DNA from: Imbricaverruca yamaguchii
Lineage: Eukaryota > Arthropoda > Thecostraca > Neoverrucidae
Assembly (NCBI GenBank): GCA_034440575.1
Contig: JAOTOL010000448.1
Location: 1-64,000, forward strand
DNA length: 64,000 nt
Direction of reading: 5' to 3'
Made by a program: the position numbers and the translations under genes. Below, in pieces: positions 21,131 to 34,261 of this stretch; position 1 is the first letter of the stretch; the number at the start of each line of letters is the position of its first letter. Below the pieces are notes generated by a model that saw only the letters and a program-made list of their open reading frames with translations, searched no databases and was not told the DNA's origin.

Positions 21131-22504
21131 TAGCAAAAAGTGAGTGCACAAACACAGTAAAATGCATAATTAGCGAAATGCTTCGTAGACATCCCCACTC
21201 CTATATCTCGGATATCTAGTTGTTCCAAGACAAATCTATCAATATCTCTCTTCAGTGGGTCAAAATAGTTACCACGATCACAACTGCAGAATAACAAACA
21301 CATGGGTAAGCACGTCATGCGCGATTGCTGCACAAATCTTCGTGCGCCCTTGGAACGGTCAAAACTAATGTTCCGATGCAGTAATATTGGTGAGCAATAT
21401 TTTAACAGCGGTTCCTCTTCTGACCCCACAAGCACACAAAATTGACAAAAGTTGGAATACGCCTTTAAATCGGTGAAATGTATGAAGCCTCTGGAGAACT
21501 AATATCACGCTGGTTGGAAATTAAGGCCGGGCTGGCGGTCAGGCAGTTCGAACAGAAAGGCGAAGGGATAAAATGGTAAATGGTTAAGTAGATTCGGCTA
21601 GATTAGAAACGGTAACGTAACATTTACCGGAAGGGTGTACTAGGATCCTTTGGCGGTGCTTTTAGGTCTTCCACCAAATGCTGTCACTCTCCCAGATATA
21701 AATTATATGTTGCGGTCATCTTATGCGAGCGGATGACTATCATAGGACCTAGTCTCCCACTAACACTTGAAGTGATATTTAGCGCCGAAAATCCATCATA
21801 GGTCACCTGCCTAAGCTCACTCTGAGATCGACCATTTCATATGTTGCAAATTAGCAATGTCTTGCAACGATCTCATCGTTAAGCTAGTTGTATGAATACC
21901 GACAAAGAATCGGCGCGTTTCACTGGTGCCGGCACTGGTATCGAATTTCGGCCCATTTCGGCCAACATTCCCTGTTAGCGGAAAAGTATCAACATTGTCA
22001 GCCCGGCCGCCACTCAAGTACCGCGGGCACTATTTTGGTACTGGCTGCCGCAACCGTGGTACAACAATTGTACATTTCTTTTCTGAATGTGGCTGGCGTT
22101 AAAAAACGCCAGGTATATAATAGTATCATATATTCATATTGTTATAACATTATTATCATATTCGATGGGAATTATAAACGACGTCATAGCCGCGGGTGTA
22201 TACCTAGACATAGGTATAGGAGCATCGGTTAAGGCATAGGCAGGGGGCGTGGGCGCCATGGCACCCCCTATTTTTCGTGAAATCTTAACATTAACCCCAT
22301 GGCGATGCATCTAAAAATCGAACCCAAAAGGCCGACGTGTAAACAGCGAACCAGGGTTTCTCTGAGTTTGGAGAATTCCCCTGTCATTGACAGAACTCAC
22401 GTGCCGGACCCCCACCCTCCACACAACGGTGTCGCAAAGATAATGAAACAGAAGCAGCATTTAACAATACTCAGAATTAATATGTTAATTAAGGACGTGT
22501 TCAA
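21131..22504. other. No gene recognised
   Basis: AT-rich sequence. 22231-22270 contains AGGGGGCGTGGGCGCCATGGCACCCCC, written here as a GC palindrome reminiscent in style of the family at 14183. Confidence 0.45.
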
Positions 22505-22605
22505 ATGCAATGTTCATTTAGCGTCGGCATTTCTCACGCCGTGCCCGTGATGGGAGAGGTTCAGAGGTTCTGGTAGCGGGATTCGAGCCCACACAATGTG
22601 GAACA
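22505..22605 (-). mobile_element. tRNA-derived SINE, copy 3, decayed
   Basis: On the - strand, GGGCTCGAATCCC (B-box match, 22578-22590), then CGCTACCAGAACC and GGCGTGAGAAATGCCGACGC, follow the order seen in the SINE at 48068-48231. The tail is lost. Confidence 0.65.
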
Positions 22606-23406
22606 CGGCAGTGAAAAACAACAGTTGTTGCATATATGCAAACGTATAGACAACATTCGGTGCTAAATACAGGCTTGTTGGCAGCTGGTCAGGTTTTCCC
22701 CATGTGATTATATGACCCATGAACCCGTCACCAGTGAGAAGCAACACGGTTACCTTTTTCTTAAAACTCGACTTGTCCCCAACCACATTTTATTCTCGCG
22801 TTCCTAGGACGCTGGACACGCCCGATGACACTCCGTTGACCTCAGCCTTTTACTGGGGCTGTATATGCAACATCTGGGTTTGCCCGTCACTTGCAGCATT
22901 TAGCTGGCTGGAGTAAGTTCATGATGAACCTCATATAGCAAACAAGCCACTCGTCGATGGAAGTCATCGTTTCTCCCGTGACCGCTCACCTATTCAGAAG
23001 TTGGTTTCGGGTTGGCTCGCTGACGTCCTCTCCGTCAACGGATCGCCGGTGGAAGTATTCAGCTGAAGCTCAAAATCATCTCATTTAGCATAAGCGCCAA
23101 AGCAGTATTCTATTCCATCTAATCAGGTCATTGGGCTGGACACATGTATGAACATTGAACAAATGAACGGCTTGAGCCATCAGAACAAATTACGTCGGCC
23201 GAAGCGTGGTGGATAAAAATAAAAACCGGCAATCCGCATTGGTACTGATCATAACTATGTCCCAGAGATTAAGGATGACATATCAGAATAGAAGGGGGAG
23301 ACAACTCGGGTCTGAATGGGAAAGGGACAAACCTGATATAGCCTGTGTTTTTAAACTGAAAATAGGATATACATACTTATATATATATATATATTATATT
23401 ATATAC

Positions 23407-23486
<80 letters not shown>

Positions 23487-24979
23487 CTGCAATTAAGCGG
23501 AGTGGACTTAAACTCTGAATCACAAGAGGTGGTGTATATTCTGACTCCATTCCACCTCAGGGCAACTTTTACAAGTTGGGTGGACTCCATGCCTAACTCC
23601 GGCTGCCCCAAAATATTCAGATTAGACTCCGTCTTCAAATCCTGACAACTATGTCTGATTTCGTGGGCGACTCCAGCCATAAATATACGCACGAAGTGAT
23701 GTGCTATGGCTATCCAGTACGCACATGCCACTTCTTCGCACGTCAAAAATTCCGTAAATGCATTCCTAATTACAGTGAAAGCTAAAAGCATATTTCACAT
23801 AATAAAGGCATCATCCACCTTTAAGCAGTTGGGGCGGTCCAGCACCGAACAACCAACGGGTGACACCGCCATGCGAGCGATTTCAACATACGTGGGTGCA
23901 TATGGTAGTCGTGGGTGTTGAATCAATCTGTGAAAGTTTAAGCTTCATACTGGCAGCGATTTCGGAGATATGGCCTGCAGAATTTTGCATAGGTCACATT
24001 GCAGGTCAATATTTGAGAGCGATCATCTTCAGTACTTTAAAACCTAGCATAGACATATAGCATATCTGTAGGATCGCAAAGACCTCTTCGTTTTATATCT
24101 GGGATCGGTTTTTAATTTTGAACACATTTCAAAACTTTGGCCATTTGACCTCAGGTCACGTGACCTCCCGTGACCCCAACCCACTTGATATTCACATTTG
24201 TGATCACATTTACTATAGGGGTTATCAACTGACGTTCGAAGCAAAAAATAAAATAATGTTTATATCCTGATAACTACTCATAACTTTCCTCCATTTTACC
24301 AGAGTTTATTGATTTTCGCACGTTTTGTTGAGTGGTCGGGTCAGTCTTTTGCTAGCGATTGACCCCCAAAGCTCATAGGGCTATGATTTGAGATACGCAC
24401 TTATCAGGCATGATGAGATGAATCCGACCGTGCCCGATTTCATGACCTCAGTTCACCAGGTCACCTATCCAGTTCAGGTTAAATACATCAGTGGAGGTGG
24501 ACATGGTAATGTCTGAAGACGTCTTGTACCCATAGTATGTAGTGATATAGGTGCTGATTTACACCTAAGTAAATATTCAATGTATGCCTGTTACGTAGTT
24601 AATGAGAATGATTGGCAAAATCATTCAATTCATAGTTTTGGTACCCCACCTTTGTGTTGCGGCTCGCGCGGTCAATCGCAGCTAGTCAACCTCGAAACTG
24701 ATAACGGTCGGTCGAGATGTAAACAGCGACTGTTATGGGACGACGGTAGGGAGCATCATATTGGGAAGGGGTGAAATAGGAGATGAGGTATCGATGACAA
24801 TGGTTATCATCAGTAGGGCCGAAACGAGTACAGCACACATTACTGTCAGTCGTCTGAGTGAGGATAGCGCGTTAATACCGAGACATTGCGCGGGCCGTGT
24901 ATATTTTACTGAAAAACGGTACATCGTTATTGCTGTGATCCGTTCGAGAAGCACAAAACACGTATCAAGAAGAATTTGC
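22606..24979. other. No gene; TA microsatellite and dispersed repeats
   Basis: A TA array spans about 23379-23485. 24120-24180 holds a TTTGACCTCAGGTCACGTGACC stretch (written here only by theme) resembling 50280-50300, so it is probably a fragment of a dispersed family. No convincing coding frame. Confidence 0.5.
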
Positions 24980-26225
24980 GAACGCTACCTGCTCATTTAT
25001 TCCAAGTGGTGAATGACGAACGCGTCGGAAATGGATATCTGCTATGTGTTAATTGTCTTGCTGCGCTGAGGAAAGATCCCAGCATCCCAGCATCCTGCAA
25101 CCTATCACCAGAATTCGAAGCTAATGGTGCGACACTACGAAGGAACCATAATCCTTTATGGTTCCTTCGTACGAAACATGCATGATGGAAAACGGCCTCA
25201 ATTTCCCCAGGGAGCAGGGCGTCCTTTCCTTCTTATGATTAGTAGAGGACGAGTACGAGGACAACAAGAACATGGAGGACACCATCATGTACAAACAGCG
25301 AGCTACAACTGATCGTTGTACATTGCTCGATCATATTGAGCTGCGTGACGCGTTTATGACGACCTTGTCTAATAAGATCCGCAGTCTGACCAGACATCAT
25401 AGAGTGTCCAAGGAACAAGGGCGTACTTTTCAGGACTTGAAGGATTCAGTCGGTGTGGGCGAGGCAATAGTTGTAGGCGATTTTGTCGATAACTATCCCT
25501 GTGATATACTCGATGAGGGACAGAGTTATCGTTGGTACGCTCCTCGAGTGACGGTTCATCCCTTTGCAGCTTATTGAAAGAGGACAACTCCACAGTACAT
25601 CAGAGTTTATGTGTTACATCCCATGCACTGAAGGACAATGCTGCCATTCTCCACGCGTTCTTACAACAGTTAGTTCCTATTTTGAAGTCACGCGTCCCTG
25701 GTTTCAGAAAGATTCACTACGTTTCAGACGGATGCGCCGGTCAGTGCAAGAACCGCTTCAATTTTATGAACCTTTGCCGTCACAGTGAAGATTTCGATGT
25801 TGACTGCGAGTGGCACTTTTTCGGTACCTCCCATGGCAAGAGCGTATGCGATGTGTCGGTGGTACAGTGAAAGAGCGACGGCTATGAAGAGTTTGAGACG
25901 ACCTAGCCAGAACCAGGTTCTGAGTGCTGAAGATATGCACCGGTTTCTTAGTGAAAAATAATTTCGGTCATTCACTTCCTATTCGTTTCCAAAGTGACTG
26001 AATCACTTAAAAGAGCGGTACGCCAAGGCTCTCACCGTCGAGGGTACACAAAGGATTCATAAGTATATACCAGTTGACCGGTTTCACATCATTGCCTCCG
26101 AATTATCATCCAGTACTGTAGGAGTTCATGTTCGCGTTTATAGGGGATGAGGTGGTAAACGTTATTATGTGGTTGATTTTAGGCGTTCAAGTGTGAGCGA
26201 ATGTAGGGATGCCAATACAGAAACG
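24980..26225 (+). pseudogene. Decayed ORF of an uncharacterised, probably transposon-associated family
   Basis: Frameshifted blocks in order: NGYLLCVNCLAALRKDPS (about 25030), TDRCTLLDHIELRDAF (about 25310-25355), GEAIVVGDFVDNYPCDI (25460-25510), a VTVHPFAAY end (25550-25577), SLCVTSHALKDNAAILHAFL (about 25605-25665), KIHYVSDGCAGQCKNRFNF (about 25710-25765), CEWHFFGTSHGKSVCD (25805-25853), GGTVKE, then RPSQNQVLSAEDM (about 25900-25940) and YIPVDRFHIIASELSS (26065-26115). I recall similar proteins, with an acidic DFxxNY motif and a WHFFATSHGKS motif, recurring in invertebrate genomes, but I cannot name the family from sequence alone. At least three frameshifts and a stop show it is dead. Confidence 0.7.
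25136..25171. repeat. Perfect hairpin, 16-bp arms, 4-nt loop
   Basis: TACGAAGGAACCATAA (25136-25151), loop TCCT, then its exact reverse complement (25156-25171). It lies inside the decayed ORF and disrupts its frame. Confidence 0.95.
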
Positions 26226-26414
26226 CGTGATGAAATTTGCATTGGCTTGTGGATACGTAATTTTGTTGTTCGAGGGATTCGTTTGATCTTATGTCGATAT
26301 TATTGTTATTATGCATATAGGTGCATACGGTGGTATGTTGCCAATGTTTATTTTTAACTTTGCATGTGAAATGAAAAAATGTTGGCATATTAATGCTACC
26401 ACTAAAACTATTTA

Positions 26415-26760
26415 CGCTAAGAGATCAAGAGATACATAGATCAAGAGATCAATAGATACAGAGAACAAGAAATACAGAGATAAAAAACACAAAAATCGAG
26501 ATGCAGAGATCAAGAGATACAGAGTTCAAGAGATACAGAGATCAAAAGATACAGAGGTCAATAGATACAGAGATCAAGAGATACAGAGATCAAGAGATAC
26601 AGAGATCAAGAGTTACAAAGATCAAGAAATACATAGATAAAAAGATACAGAAATCAAGAGATGCAGAGATCAAGCGACACAGATATCAAGATATGCAGAG
26701 ATCAAGCGAAACAGATATCAAGAGATCAAGATAGATGCAGAACAAGAAAGAGAAGAGATA
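26415..26760. repeat. 16-bp tandem repeat AGATACAGAGATCAAG
   Basis: About 20 variable units of a purine-rich 16-bp repeat, purest between 26560 and 26615. It drifts at both ends into GATCAAG/GATGCAG variants. Confidence 0.92.
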
Positions 26761-26888
26761 TGCAGATATATCAATATTGATGGAGAGGTCAAGAGAAATC
26801 ATGAGATCTAGAGGGTTCAAGAGGTGAAAAGAGTGAGGGAGAAGGGGGGAGAGGAAGATATGGATGTTATATGGATATAGAGATGGAT

Positions 26889-26898
26889 ATATATATAT

Positions 26899-26938
<40 letters not shown>

Positions 26939-26949
26939 TTTGTGTGTGT

Positions 26950-27031
<82 letters not shown>

Positions 27032-27071
27032 GAAGACATAGACCTGTATTTAAATATGTATATATATAAAT

Positions 27072-27146
<75 letters not shown>
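26889..27146. repeat. Compound TA / GT / TA microsatellite
   Basis: TA run to about 26938, GT run about 26941-27027, then GATGAAGACATAGACCTG and a second TA run (about 27078-27144). Long open frames of HT or IY repeats across it are by-products. Confidence 0.97.
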
Positions 27147-27151
<5 letters not shown>

Positions 27152-27375
27152 TATAGGTTAGGTATACGCTGCGCATTCAGATGTTCTGGTGCCTCGTGTT
27201 TGCCGACATTAAATTCAGGATTTGCAGGATTCGCAGGCGTTTTACCATCCAACGTCCGGCAGCCGTCCCAGAGACTCGTGTTTCGCGACGTCACCTCTCG
27301 CCGAGCCGGGCCGCGACGTCGAGCGCCCGGCCAACGCAGGCTGGGAATCTGACGACTGCAGTGGCGGACACAGTT
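27028..27375 (+). repeat. Dispersed repeat family A, uninterrupted copy
   Basis: Reverse-complement partner of 15040-15110 plus 15680-15888. It starts with AAGACATAGACCTGTATT, spans the TA run, and continues through CTCGTGTTTCGCGACGTCAC and GCTGGGAATCTGACGACTGC. Used here as the empty-site reference for the insertion at 15111. Confidence 0.82.
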
Positions 27376-29259
27376 GTTGAACTATACCTAGCAATGGGAA
27401 CGGATTTAGTTTAGGTTTACGGTGAAAACAGAAACGTGACTCATATCCATGTCGCGTTAGTCAAAAACAAAGTATTTTAATCTACTTCCCTGTGGGCAAT
27501 GAAAATTCTTCGAGGGAAGGTGAAGTTCAAGTGATGCTGGGGCTGGTGCGATATCACGAATTATTTCGTGCTACCGTCGGCAACAGGCATAGCGATGCAC
27601 ACGTTAGTTCGTATTGAGAGCGTAATTCGAAGTTGTTCGAGCATGACAATTTGAATGGTTCCCCACAGTCAGAAAAACTAGAACAATTAGGTACATTTAA
27701 ACATTGAATTCCATCTTATTAACCACAAATATGGCAAGAATGAACACATTCAAGCTGTAGTGATCGCTTAGGATGTAATATGGTATCTGTACTACTTATT
27801 GTATTTTTAAGTTTAATGAGGTGAAAGATATCATCATTGTAGATACTGTGATGCCAGTATGGGAAACTGCCTCTCCAACTTGAAAGTTGGGATGGCAGGG
27901 GCACATCAACTTCCAAATACATGCTTTATTTTTACAGTTGGTGAAAATGTTTCAAACATACCCGATGTCTACAACAAAGCGGCCGAAGTCTGGCTAATTT
28001 TTTGGATTTCTGGGCGTACTTTGGTATAACATCTACTGTGCTTATCTGGTGACTTCGTGTGATAAGCTCATGTTCCTCTGTCTCGCTACAGTCTTCATAA
28101 CAATGGATGAGCCTGAGGTGAAGCAAACCTTAATGACGTCATTGTTGCAATCATTGGATAGGGGAAACCTGGTCTAGTTGATACAATTTTGAGGAAACTC
28201 AATGTTACTCATCACTTTGGGGGGGTAGCGAGGAGATTGCTGCACCTACGCCGAGCCTAAGCCTGGTGTCATCACAATATTTTGTTTTCGTGGCGTCCTC
28301 TGGGCTTTCCCCCATGGAGAGGAAATCATGGCGCAACTATCAGTTCATCAACTTACACCGCAATAGGGTTAAATTGTTGCTGATGATAGGTTAGGTTGAT
28401 ATAATGTAGGTTAAGTAAACTATGTTATGAATATAGATGGTACTAGTTTGCTCCTTTTGAAAGGTTCATATTTCACGCTTACAGTAACAATACTGGTGTG
28501 AGTCTTGACTGACCATAGCTAATGGTTTATGCCATTTATGGAATGCTGAAACGCTCATTCCGTAGATTCCTTGATACAGTTTTAGCAGACGCCTTAATAA
28601 AAGTAGGCAATTGTATGGTTATTTTGTTCAATTTCCAATCCATAAAACGGTGAAACAGGCTGTATGTTAAGCACGAATTTAAACACATTTGACAGTTGCA
28701 AAGTTGAGAGAAGATGGTAATGAGCTGACACTTAAAAAGTTAGCAAGTGGGCGACAGATTAGAAATTAAGGGCAAAGCAAAAGCACTTTCGGTCCAAAAA
28801 TGTGTCACATCTTTACCATTCTGTAGTCTCGGGTCAAAAGTACTTTGGCTTGATTTTTCCGTGAGAAGAGGGTGTCAGTAGCGACATGTGCAACAGTAGC
28901 CATGGAAACCAGCTTCATGCTTTTGGAGAAAATGCTGTTGTATGAACCATCCCGTGTATCAACTAGACTCGGTCTCCATACTCCTATTTTTCACGGCTAT
29001 TTAATGTGTTTGCATGGCAACCGCGCAAGCTGTCACCTGGACTGTGCCATTTGGATCCTCTGACATCAGTGCTTACATAATCATAGACATCATATTTGCT
29101 CCCAAAACCCTGCAGAAAGAACATTGCAAAATATTGTGATAAAAGATAAAACCGGCTGGGTGCAGGGCTGGGTGTTACGGAGACTGGGACGGTATCTTGT
29201 AGTTAGGTTGAGTGAGCCATTCATCTCAAAACAAGGGCGCTGGGTATAACTCTAAAAAA
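27376..29259. other. No gene recognised
   Basis: AT-rich, low-complexity in places (28380-28430 TAGGTTAGG-like pieces). No supported frame. Confidence 0.5.
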
Positions 29260-29590
29260 TATCGCCAGACACCACAACAGCGGTAGTGCTCAAACAAACC
29301 TTGCTGGGCTCCATACCAATCGCGCCGCGGCCTAAGAAAATCGTATCAGAGTCCACAAAGTCGTTGGACTCCATCCTCCCGAGAAAAAAGAATCGTGGTG
29401 GATCTTGAAAAAGTGCACCGTGGCCTCAAAGCTTCCACATGGTTCCGGAATGGTTCAGTTTATATAAAAAAAACAAGGGACCCTCAAAATATCGAGTAGA
29501 GTTTAAAACAAATTGCATTGAGGCTTACAAATCCATGCACCTGACCAAAAATCGCGCCGACTGAGAGCTTAAGGCTCAGGGCCCTCCAAT
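29260..29590. repeat. Degenerate array fragment, same theme as 16480-18320
   Basis: Recurring AATCGCGCCGCGGCC, AGTCCACAAAGTCG, AAAAGTGCACCGTGGCC and AAATCGCGCCGAC pieces at 25-35-bp spacing. Confidence 0.55.
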
Positions 29591-30159
29591 GTCGGTTTCA
29601 TTGCTGAACGTGTGGCGTAACATCTGCTGGTGTGCGTCTACCAACGCAAACATGACCAGTGTTCAACTGAGGAACTAGGAGTCATTGAAGTAAAGTTTAG
29701 GTCAGATCACTTTAGGTTTCATAGACGTTTGTAAAGTACGTTCTTGTCGATTAGCAGTCGTGTGGTGCATATTTTAGGAAAGGGATAACACTTATCATCA
29801 CCCCGCAATGTACTACCCCCTCGCCCTCAATCGTTTGGGACAGTACATTCAAAAGTTACATTGTTTCACTACATTACCGACGTTTTGTGCTTCAGACTTG
29901 ATCACCATGTATCAGCAGTTGAGTATCAAATCCGAAACGTTGTTAATTTCTTGAAATAATAGTCATTAATTTTAAGAACCTTTTCATGGCTATGAAGACA
30001 TTGCAAGTTGTATTTTCCTCCCATATATGCTTAGATTGTACTCCGCTACGAATGCAAGTGTTTACACACTTTTGGTGCCTCACAATTTGATTCCTTATCC
30101 ATGATGACATTTCGGTTGTACTTCCCCCTTCGGAATCAGGGATTAACTATTGGTGTGCT
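29591..30159. other. No gene recognised
   Basis: Unique AT-rich sequence. Confidence 0.5.
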
Positions 30160-30570
30160 GCATGGGTGTAACGATTGATGGGGCTGGAGAGGGGACATGT
30201 CCCCCAATTTCTGAGAAGTGACGATTTGTCCCCCTCAATTTTGTCGTGTCCCCCAGCCTCAACTACCTGAGTATCATCTCTGCAAAATTCTACTTAGTCA
30301 TTCATGAAGTGAAAATATGTATGTCAGAGAATCACCAACAATACTAAAAGCCGATTTAGGCAATCAACGAGCTTAACAGGCTATCTATAGTCACGAAACA
30401 TCCGAATGATAAATCAGCAAAGGTTTTTTTGCTTCCAGCCAATTCTTGAAGAACATGAACCTTGACCATCTTCTGTCTTCACTTTGGTGGAAAATTGTGC
30501 TCTGCTAGGCAACAAATTTGCATTATCGCAGGACTTTATACGTCTAATCACCCACTTACGCTTCCCTAAC
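30160..30570. repeat. Dispersed repeat family C, copy 1
   Basis: Matches 31465-31800 in order: GGGTGTAAC, GGGGACATGTCCC, CGATTTGTCCCCCTCAATTTT, GAGTATCATC, CAATCAACGAGCTT, CATTCTTC-like, AACCTTGACCA and GCAACAAATTTGCATTATCGC. This copy has extra sequence between GAGTATCATC and CAATCAACGAG. The GGGGACATGTCCCC palindrome near its start resembles that in the CAGGGGCGTCG family. Confidence 0.82.
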
Positions 30571-31004
30571 TTTTCGTCAGCGACACCGTGGCTGGTTCGC
30601 GACGCGAACCGTCTACTTTCGCGCCACAGACGCTGCGCTTTCCCCGTTCCTTCCCCAGACAGCTGATCAATGACCAGGGTATCAATGACCAGGGTCACCA
30701 GGGCATGACTAGTCGGCATATTCAGGGCGGACAATGCAAATATTGCGCGAGAATCACAATGTATTCAACATTTTAGGTAGGCATGAAATTTGATACAAAC
30801 AGGTCTGAGCAGGGTGTACGCACTCTGCATCCGTCACTGCGCCGCATATCAGCTTCCCACGGGGCGACGGCCGGTTCCCGACGTCTGAAAAGTTAACAAT
30901 GCGCCCACACAGAAAAAGCGTTTTGAACGACATATCCTGCCATCTAGTGAGAAATATTGTTATCTATACCTGAACGTTGAATCGCATGACATTTATTAAA
31001 TATC
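30571..31004. other. No gene recognised
   Basis: Separates the repeat copies. It contains a tandem ATCAATGACCAGGG pair at about 30667-30695. Confidence 0.5.
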
Positions 31005-31432
31005 CGTTGCTATAATACCTAGACCGTGCTGCTACCTAGTGAGAACTATCTGAAGTGATGCTTCTAGAAAATTAAAAAAGTTCTTGAATCTGTGGAGGTT
31101 TCAACCTGTGGAGGTTACGACCGCTGCTGAGTTGTGGAGGTTATGACCGCTTCGTACTTGTGGAGGTTGCAACCTGTGGGGATTACGACCTGTGGAGGTT
31201 ATGACCTGTGGAGGTTATGACCGCTTCGGAGTTGTGGAGGTTACGACCTGTGGATGTTATGACCGCTGCAGACTTGTGGAGGTTACGATCTGTGGAGGTT
31301 ATGACCGCTGCGGACTTGTGGAGGTTGTGACCTGTGGAGGTTATGACCTGTGGAGGTTACGACCGCTGCGATGTGTTGAGTTTGTGGAGGTTGTTACCTG
31401 TGGAGGTTACGACCTGTGGAGGTTATGATACG
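31005..31432 (+). repeat. Dispersed element B, second copy, single-orientation 16-bp array
   Basis: The head GACCGTGCTGCTACCTAG (about 31021) and CTATCTGAAGTGATGCTTCT match 19785-19835, followed by TGTGGAGGTTACGACC-type units with CGCTGCGGACT spacers to 31432. Here the inverted array seen at 19960-20492 is absent. Confidence 0.88.
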
Positions 31433-31464
31433 TCTCCAAATGGTAGTACTGCACACATGTACGA

Positions 31465-31830
31465 ATGGGTGTAACCATTGGCTGGCTGTGGGAACATGTC
31501 CCTCCTACATTTCGGAAAAGTGCCGATTTGTTCCCCTCAATTTTCCCGTGCCCCCCGCCCAAGCCTCAGTTACCGGAGTATCATCACCGCTAAACTCAAT
31601 CAACGAGCTTCGCACGTTATCTGTCATTAAAAAAATAACCGAATGGTAAATCAGAAAGCGTTAGAAATTTATGCATCCAACCCATTCTTCAAGAAAAAGG
31701 AACCTTGACCACCTTTTGTTTCGCTTGCGTGGAACATTTCGCTCTCCTAGGCAACGAATTTGCATTATCGCAGGGATTTGTAGGCCTTCCGTTGCATCCC
31801 CGCACTCGTACGACTTTGCCATATACGACG
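31465..31830. repeat. Dispersed repeat family C, copy 2
   Basis: About 1.3 kb from and in the same orientation as copy 1 at 30160. It lies immediately after the element B copy. Pieces such as GGAACATGTCCCTCC, ATTTGTTCCCCTCAATTTT and GCATTATCGCAGGGATTT align in order with copy 1. Confidence 0.82.
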
Positions 31831-34251
31831 TTAATAAATTACGAATACGAAATTAATTAGAGTCATATTCGTATGAGTTTAACGCAGGGGTATTTGTGTT
31901 GGCATTGGGATTCAGGACCTGGTTTGCCATCGTTCGAATCAAGTACCACAAATGTTTTTGCTTGCACACTGGAAGGAACTACGTAGGTCTCGTACATTAA
32001 CAGCCAAGGTCCAAAGCAAGCCGGTTTCTTCGGCTTCCTCCCTGAAGCCCTAATAACTTCGGTTGTCTCCCATTTTATTTCGTTTTCAACCACGCCCGTC
32101 TAAATCTGGTATTAGGCGATAGCCTGTGGTGAACACGGCCCGGCCGCACAGCAGCCCTGAATGGTCGTCACGTCGGCGTCGATTTCAGATGGCGCATTTG
32201 GTCGCCGGCTACTGCACGCGACGTTAGTACATGGTGTATGGTGCATGGTGTATGGTAATGGAAGTGGTAGTGTTTATATAGCCAACGAACATAGCATTAG
32301 GGGGGTAGGGGAAACTATGGGCCCCATGAAACATAGGTATCCCCGGGATTGGGAAAAAAGTGATTGGAACAATTTATGGGCCGGATTTTGACAATCACGA
32401 GGGCGTGATTTATCACGGGAAGTCTGATGTAAGGAGGCTTACATTTTTCCGGCACCAAAATTTGTATATATTTTCCCATCCGAACAGGCCGCCAGACATC
32501 CAGCCAGCTCCCGGCTACCTTACCCGTATCTTTCAAATATTTCCCCGGAAAGCACATGCGAGTGGCGCCAGCGCCCAAGATCAAACGGACGTTCCGTCAA
32601 TAACAGGCGTCGAACGCAAGTAACGGCTCGGCCCCGCGAACAGCTGGCCACCGGAGGTGCAAACACCAGCTGGACCACCTCCGGAAGAAGGGTCATCGGC
32701 CCGTGAGGTCGATGCCCTGACCTGGATCCGTCACCACCCAAAATCTAGAACGCCATGAAGGCCCCAGGCGGCAAAGCCAACGGCACATTCCACCAATCAA
32801 GAGGGCGAACTCACCCCGAAGCCCTGGGAGCGGGTACATCAGAAAAAGAAGGCGGGGCCAAGGAAAATTCAAGAGGGCAGACCAAGACAGACGAGAGAGG
32901 AAGAGACGGGGAGAAGGGTATGGAACACGCGCGGCGGTGGACGCCGGACCGACGCCTCAGGGGAGTCCAGCGGTGGCCAGATGCCTGAGTTTTCGGATGG
33001 AGGAGAGGAAGTACTCAGCCAAGGCCACTCGCCACTCACCATCGGGCATGTGAGTGCTAAACTTCTGACATTCTGACTAAACTTCTCTTTCCCAAACCTT
33101 TCCGAACCACCCTAAATTCTTTTCCGCAGCTTCTACCTTCTCACTAAATTAATTGCTGTGAACGACCTGTCTCATGGGAGGGGGACCAAATAGGATAAGT
33201 TAAGGGTTGGGAGGAGGTGATGTCGGAGATGGCGAGACGTATATGAGCAATGTGTGCGTAATGCGATGCGATGCGGTGTATGTAAAAGTAGATATATTAG
33301 ATTAAGCATATAAATTCTCTGGTGGCATCAGCAAAGACCGGTGGTAGCATTTCGGCAGTGACGGACAGGAGGAGCGGTAGAGCAGGGCCGGATGAAATAA
33401 GATAGAGTGCAGCAATGGATGAGGTGAGAACTACGACCCTCTTGAAACGGTGCCCGTGTAGTAAATACCTCAGTGACCAGGTGCGAGGAGGGGAGGGTAT
33501 TTACGTCCAGAATTGAACTGGCGGCCGTGCCGCGGGTGATGATGGGTGCCCGCCGCGCTTCTCGCTCTGACCGGGTCATCAACAGCCGACCCGTACACGG
33601 AGATGGTACCATGAGTAATTCCAGACAAGGTGGAAGGATCAACACAATTATGCTTGGATCGTGCCTGAATTTAATCTGTACGATGAAGTAAATTAATAAG
33701 CGAGGCAGCCGACCTGTGAGCCGTCCTCCTATGCACTGAACGTTTTCGGGCGATGGTGGTGACTGTTGAAGCCAGTTAAATTGTCTAGAATATTATTGCT
33801 GTTATATATATGACGTGCGTTTGGTTAATGCCTGATTGCGAGAGGGTGCGATGAACGGACACTTCGGGGGTATTAGTTCACCTGCTCTGGATCTTTGACC
33901 GCAAAATCGCGCTGGCCTCTGCGATCCAGGGGTGCAGGTGAGGTGGTGAACAGGGTATGCATGTGGGAGGGGCCGATAAAGGGGCTACCACATTGCGTTC
34001 GCCGGAAGTCTGGCGCCGGACTATAGGGTATAGGCAAAACACTGCCCGGTAATTTGTCCACCCCCGAACTTTGCACGTCGACACGGTTGGTGCAGACAGT
34101 TCGAGGGACACATGGACGGGTTCGGCATGCCATAAGCCCCGAGGCCAAAACTCATAGGGCCGGCTAGGTTATAACGACGACCGGGTACGTGCCCAACGTG
34201 GTAGGGATCCGTGCCCGCCCGTGGGATACGTCAGACCTGGTCGCAAGTGTA
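31831..34251. other. No recognised gene; GC-rich patches
   Basis: 32540-33010 and 33870-34240 are clearly richer in G+C and CpG than their surroundings. A 77-codon frame starting MKAPGGKANGTF (32755-32988) is basic and polar and unrecognised. It could be the 5' part of a retroelement gag, but nothing proves it. Confidence 0.4.
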
Positions 34252-34261
34252 CGACGAATAA

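Noticed and set aside
26686..27352. 200-codon and 162-codon open frames rich in HT, CV or IY
   Set aside because: Translation of compound GT/TA microsatellites.
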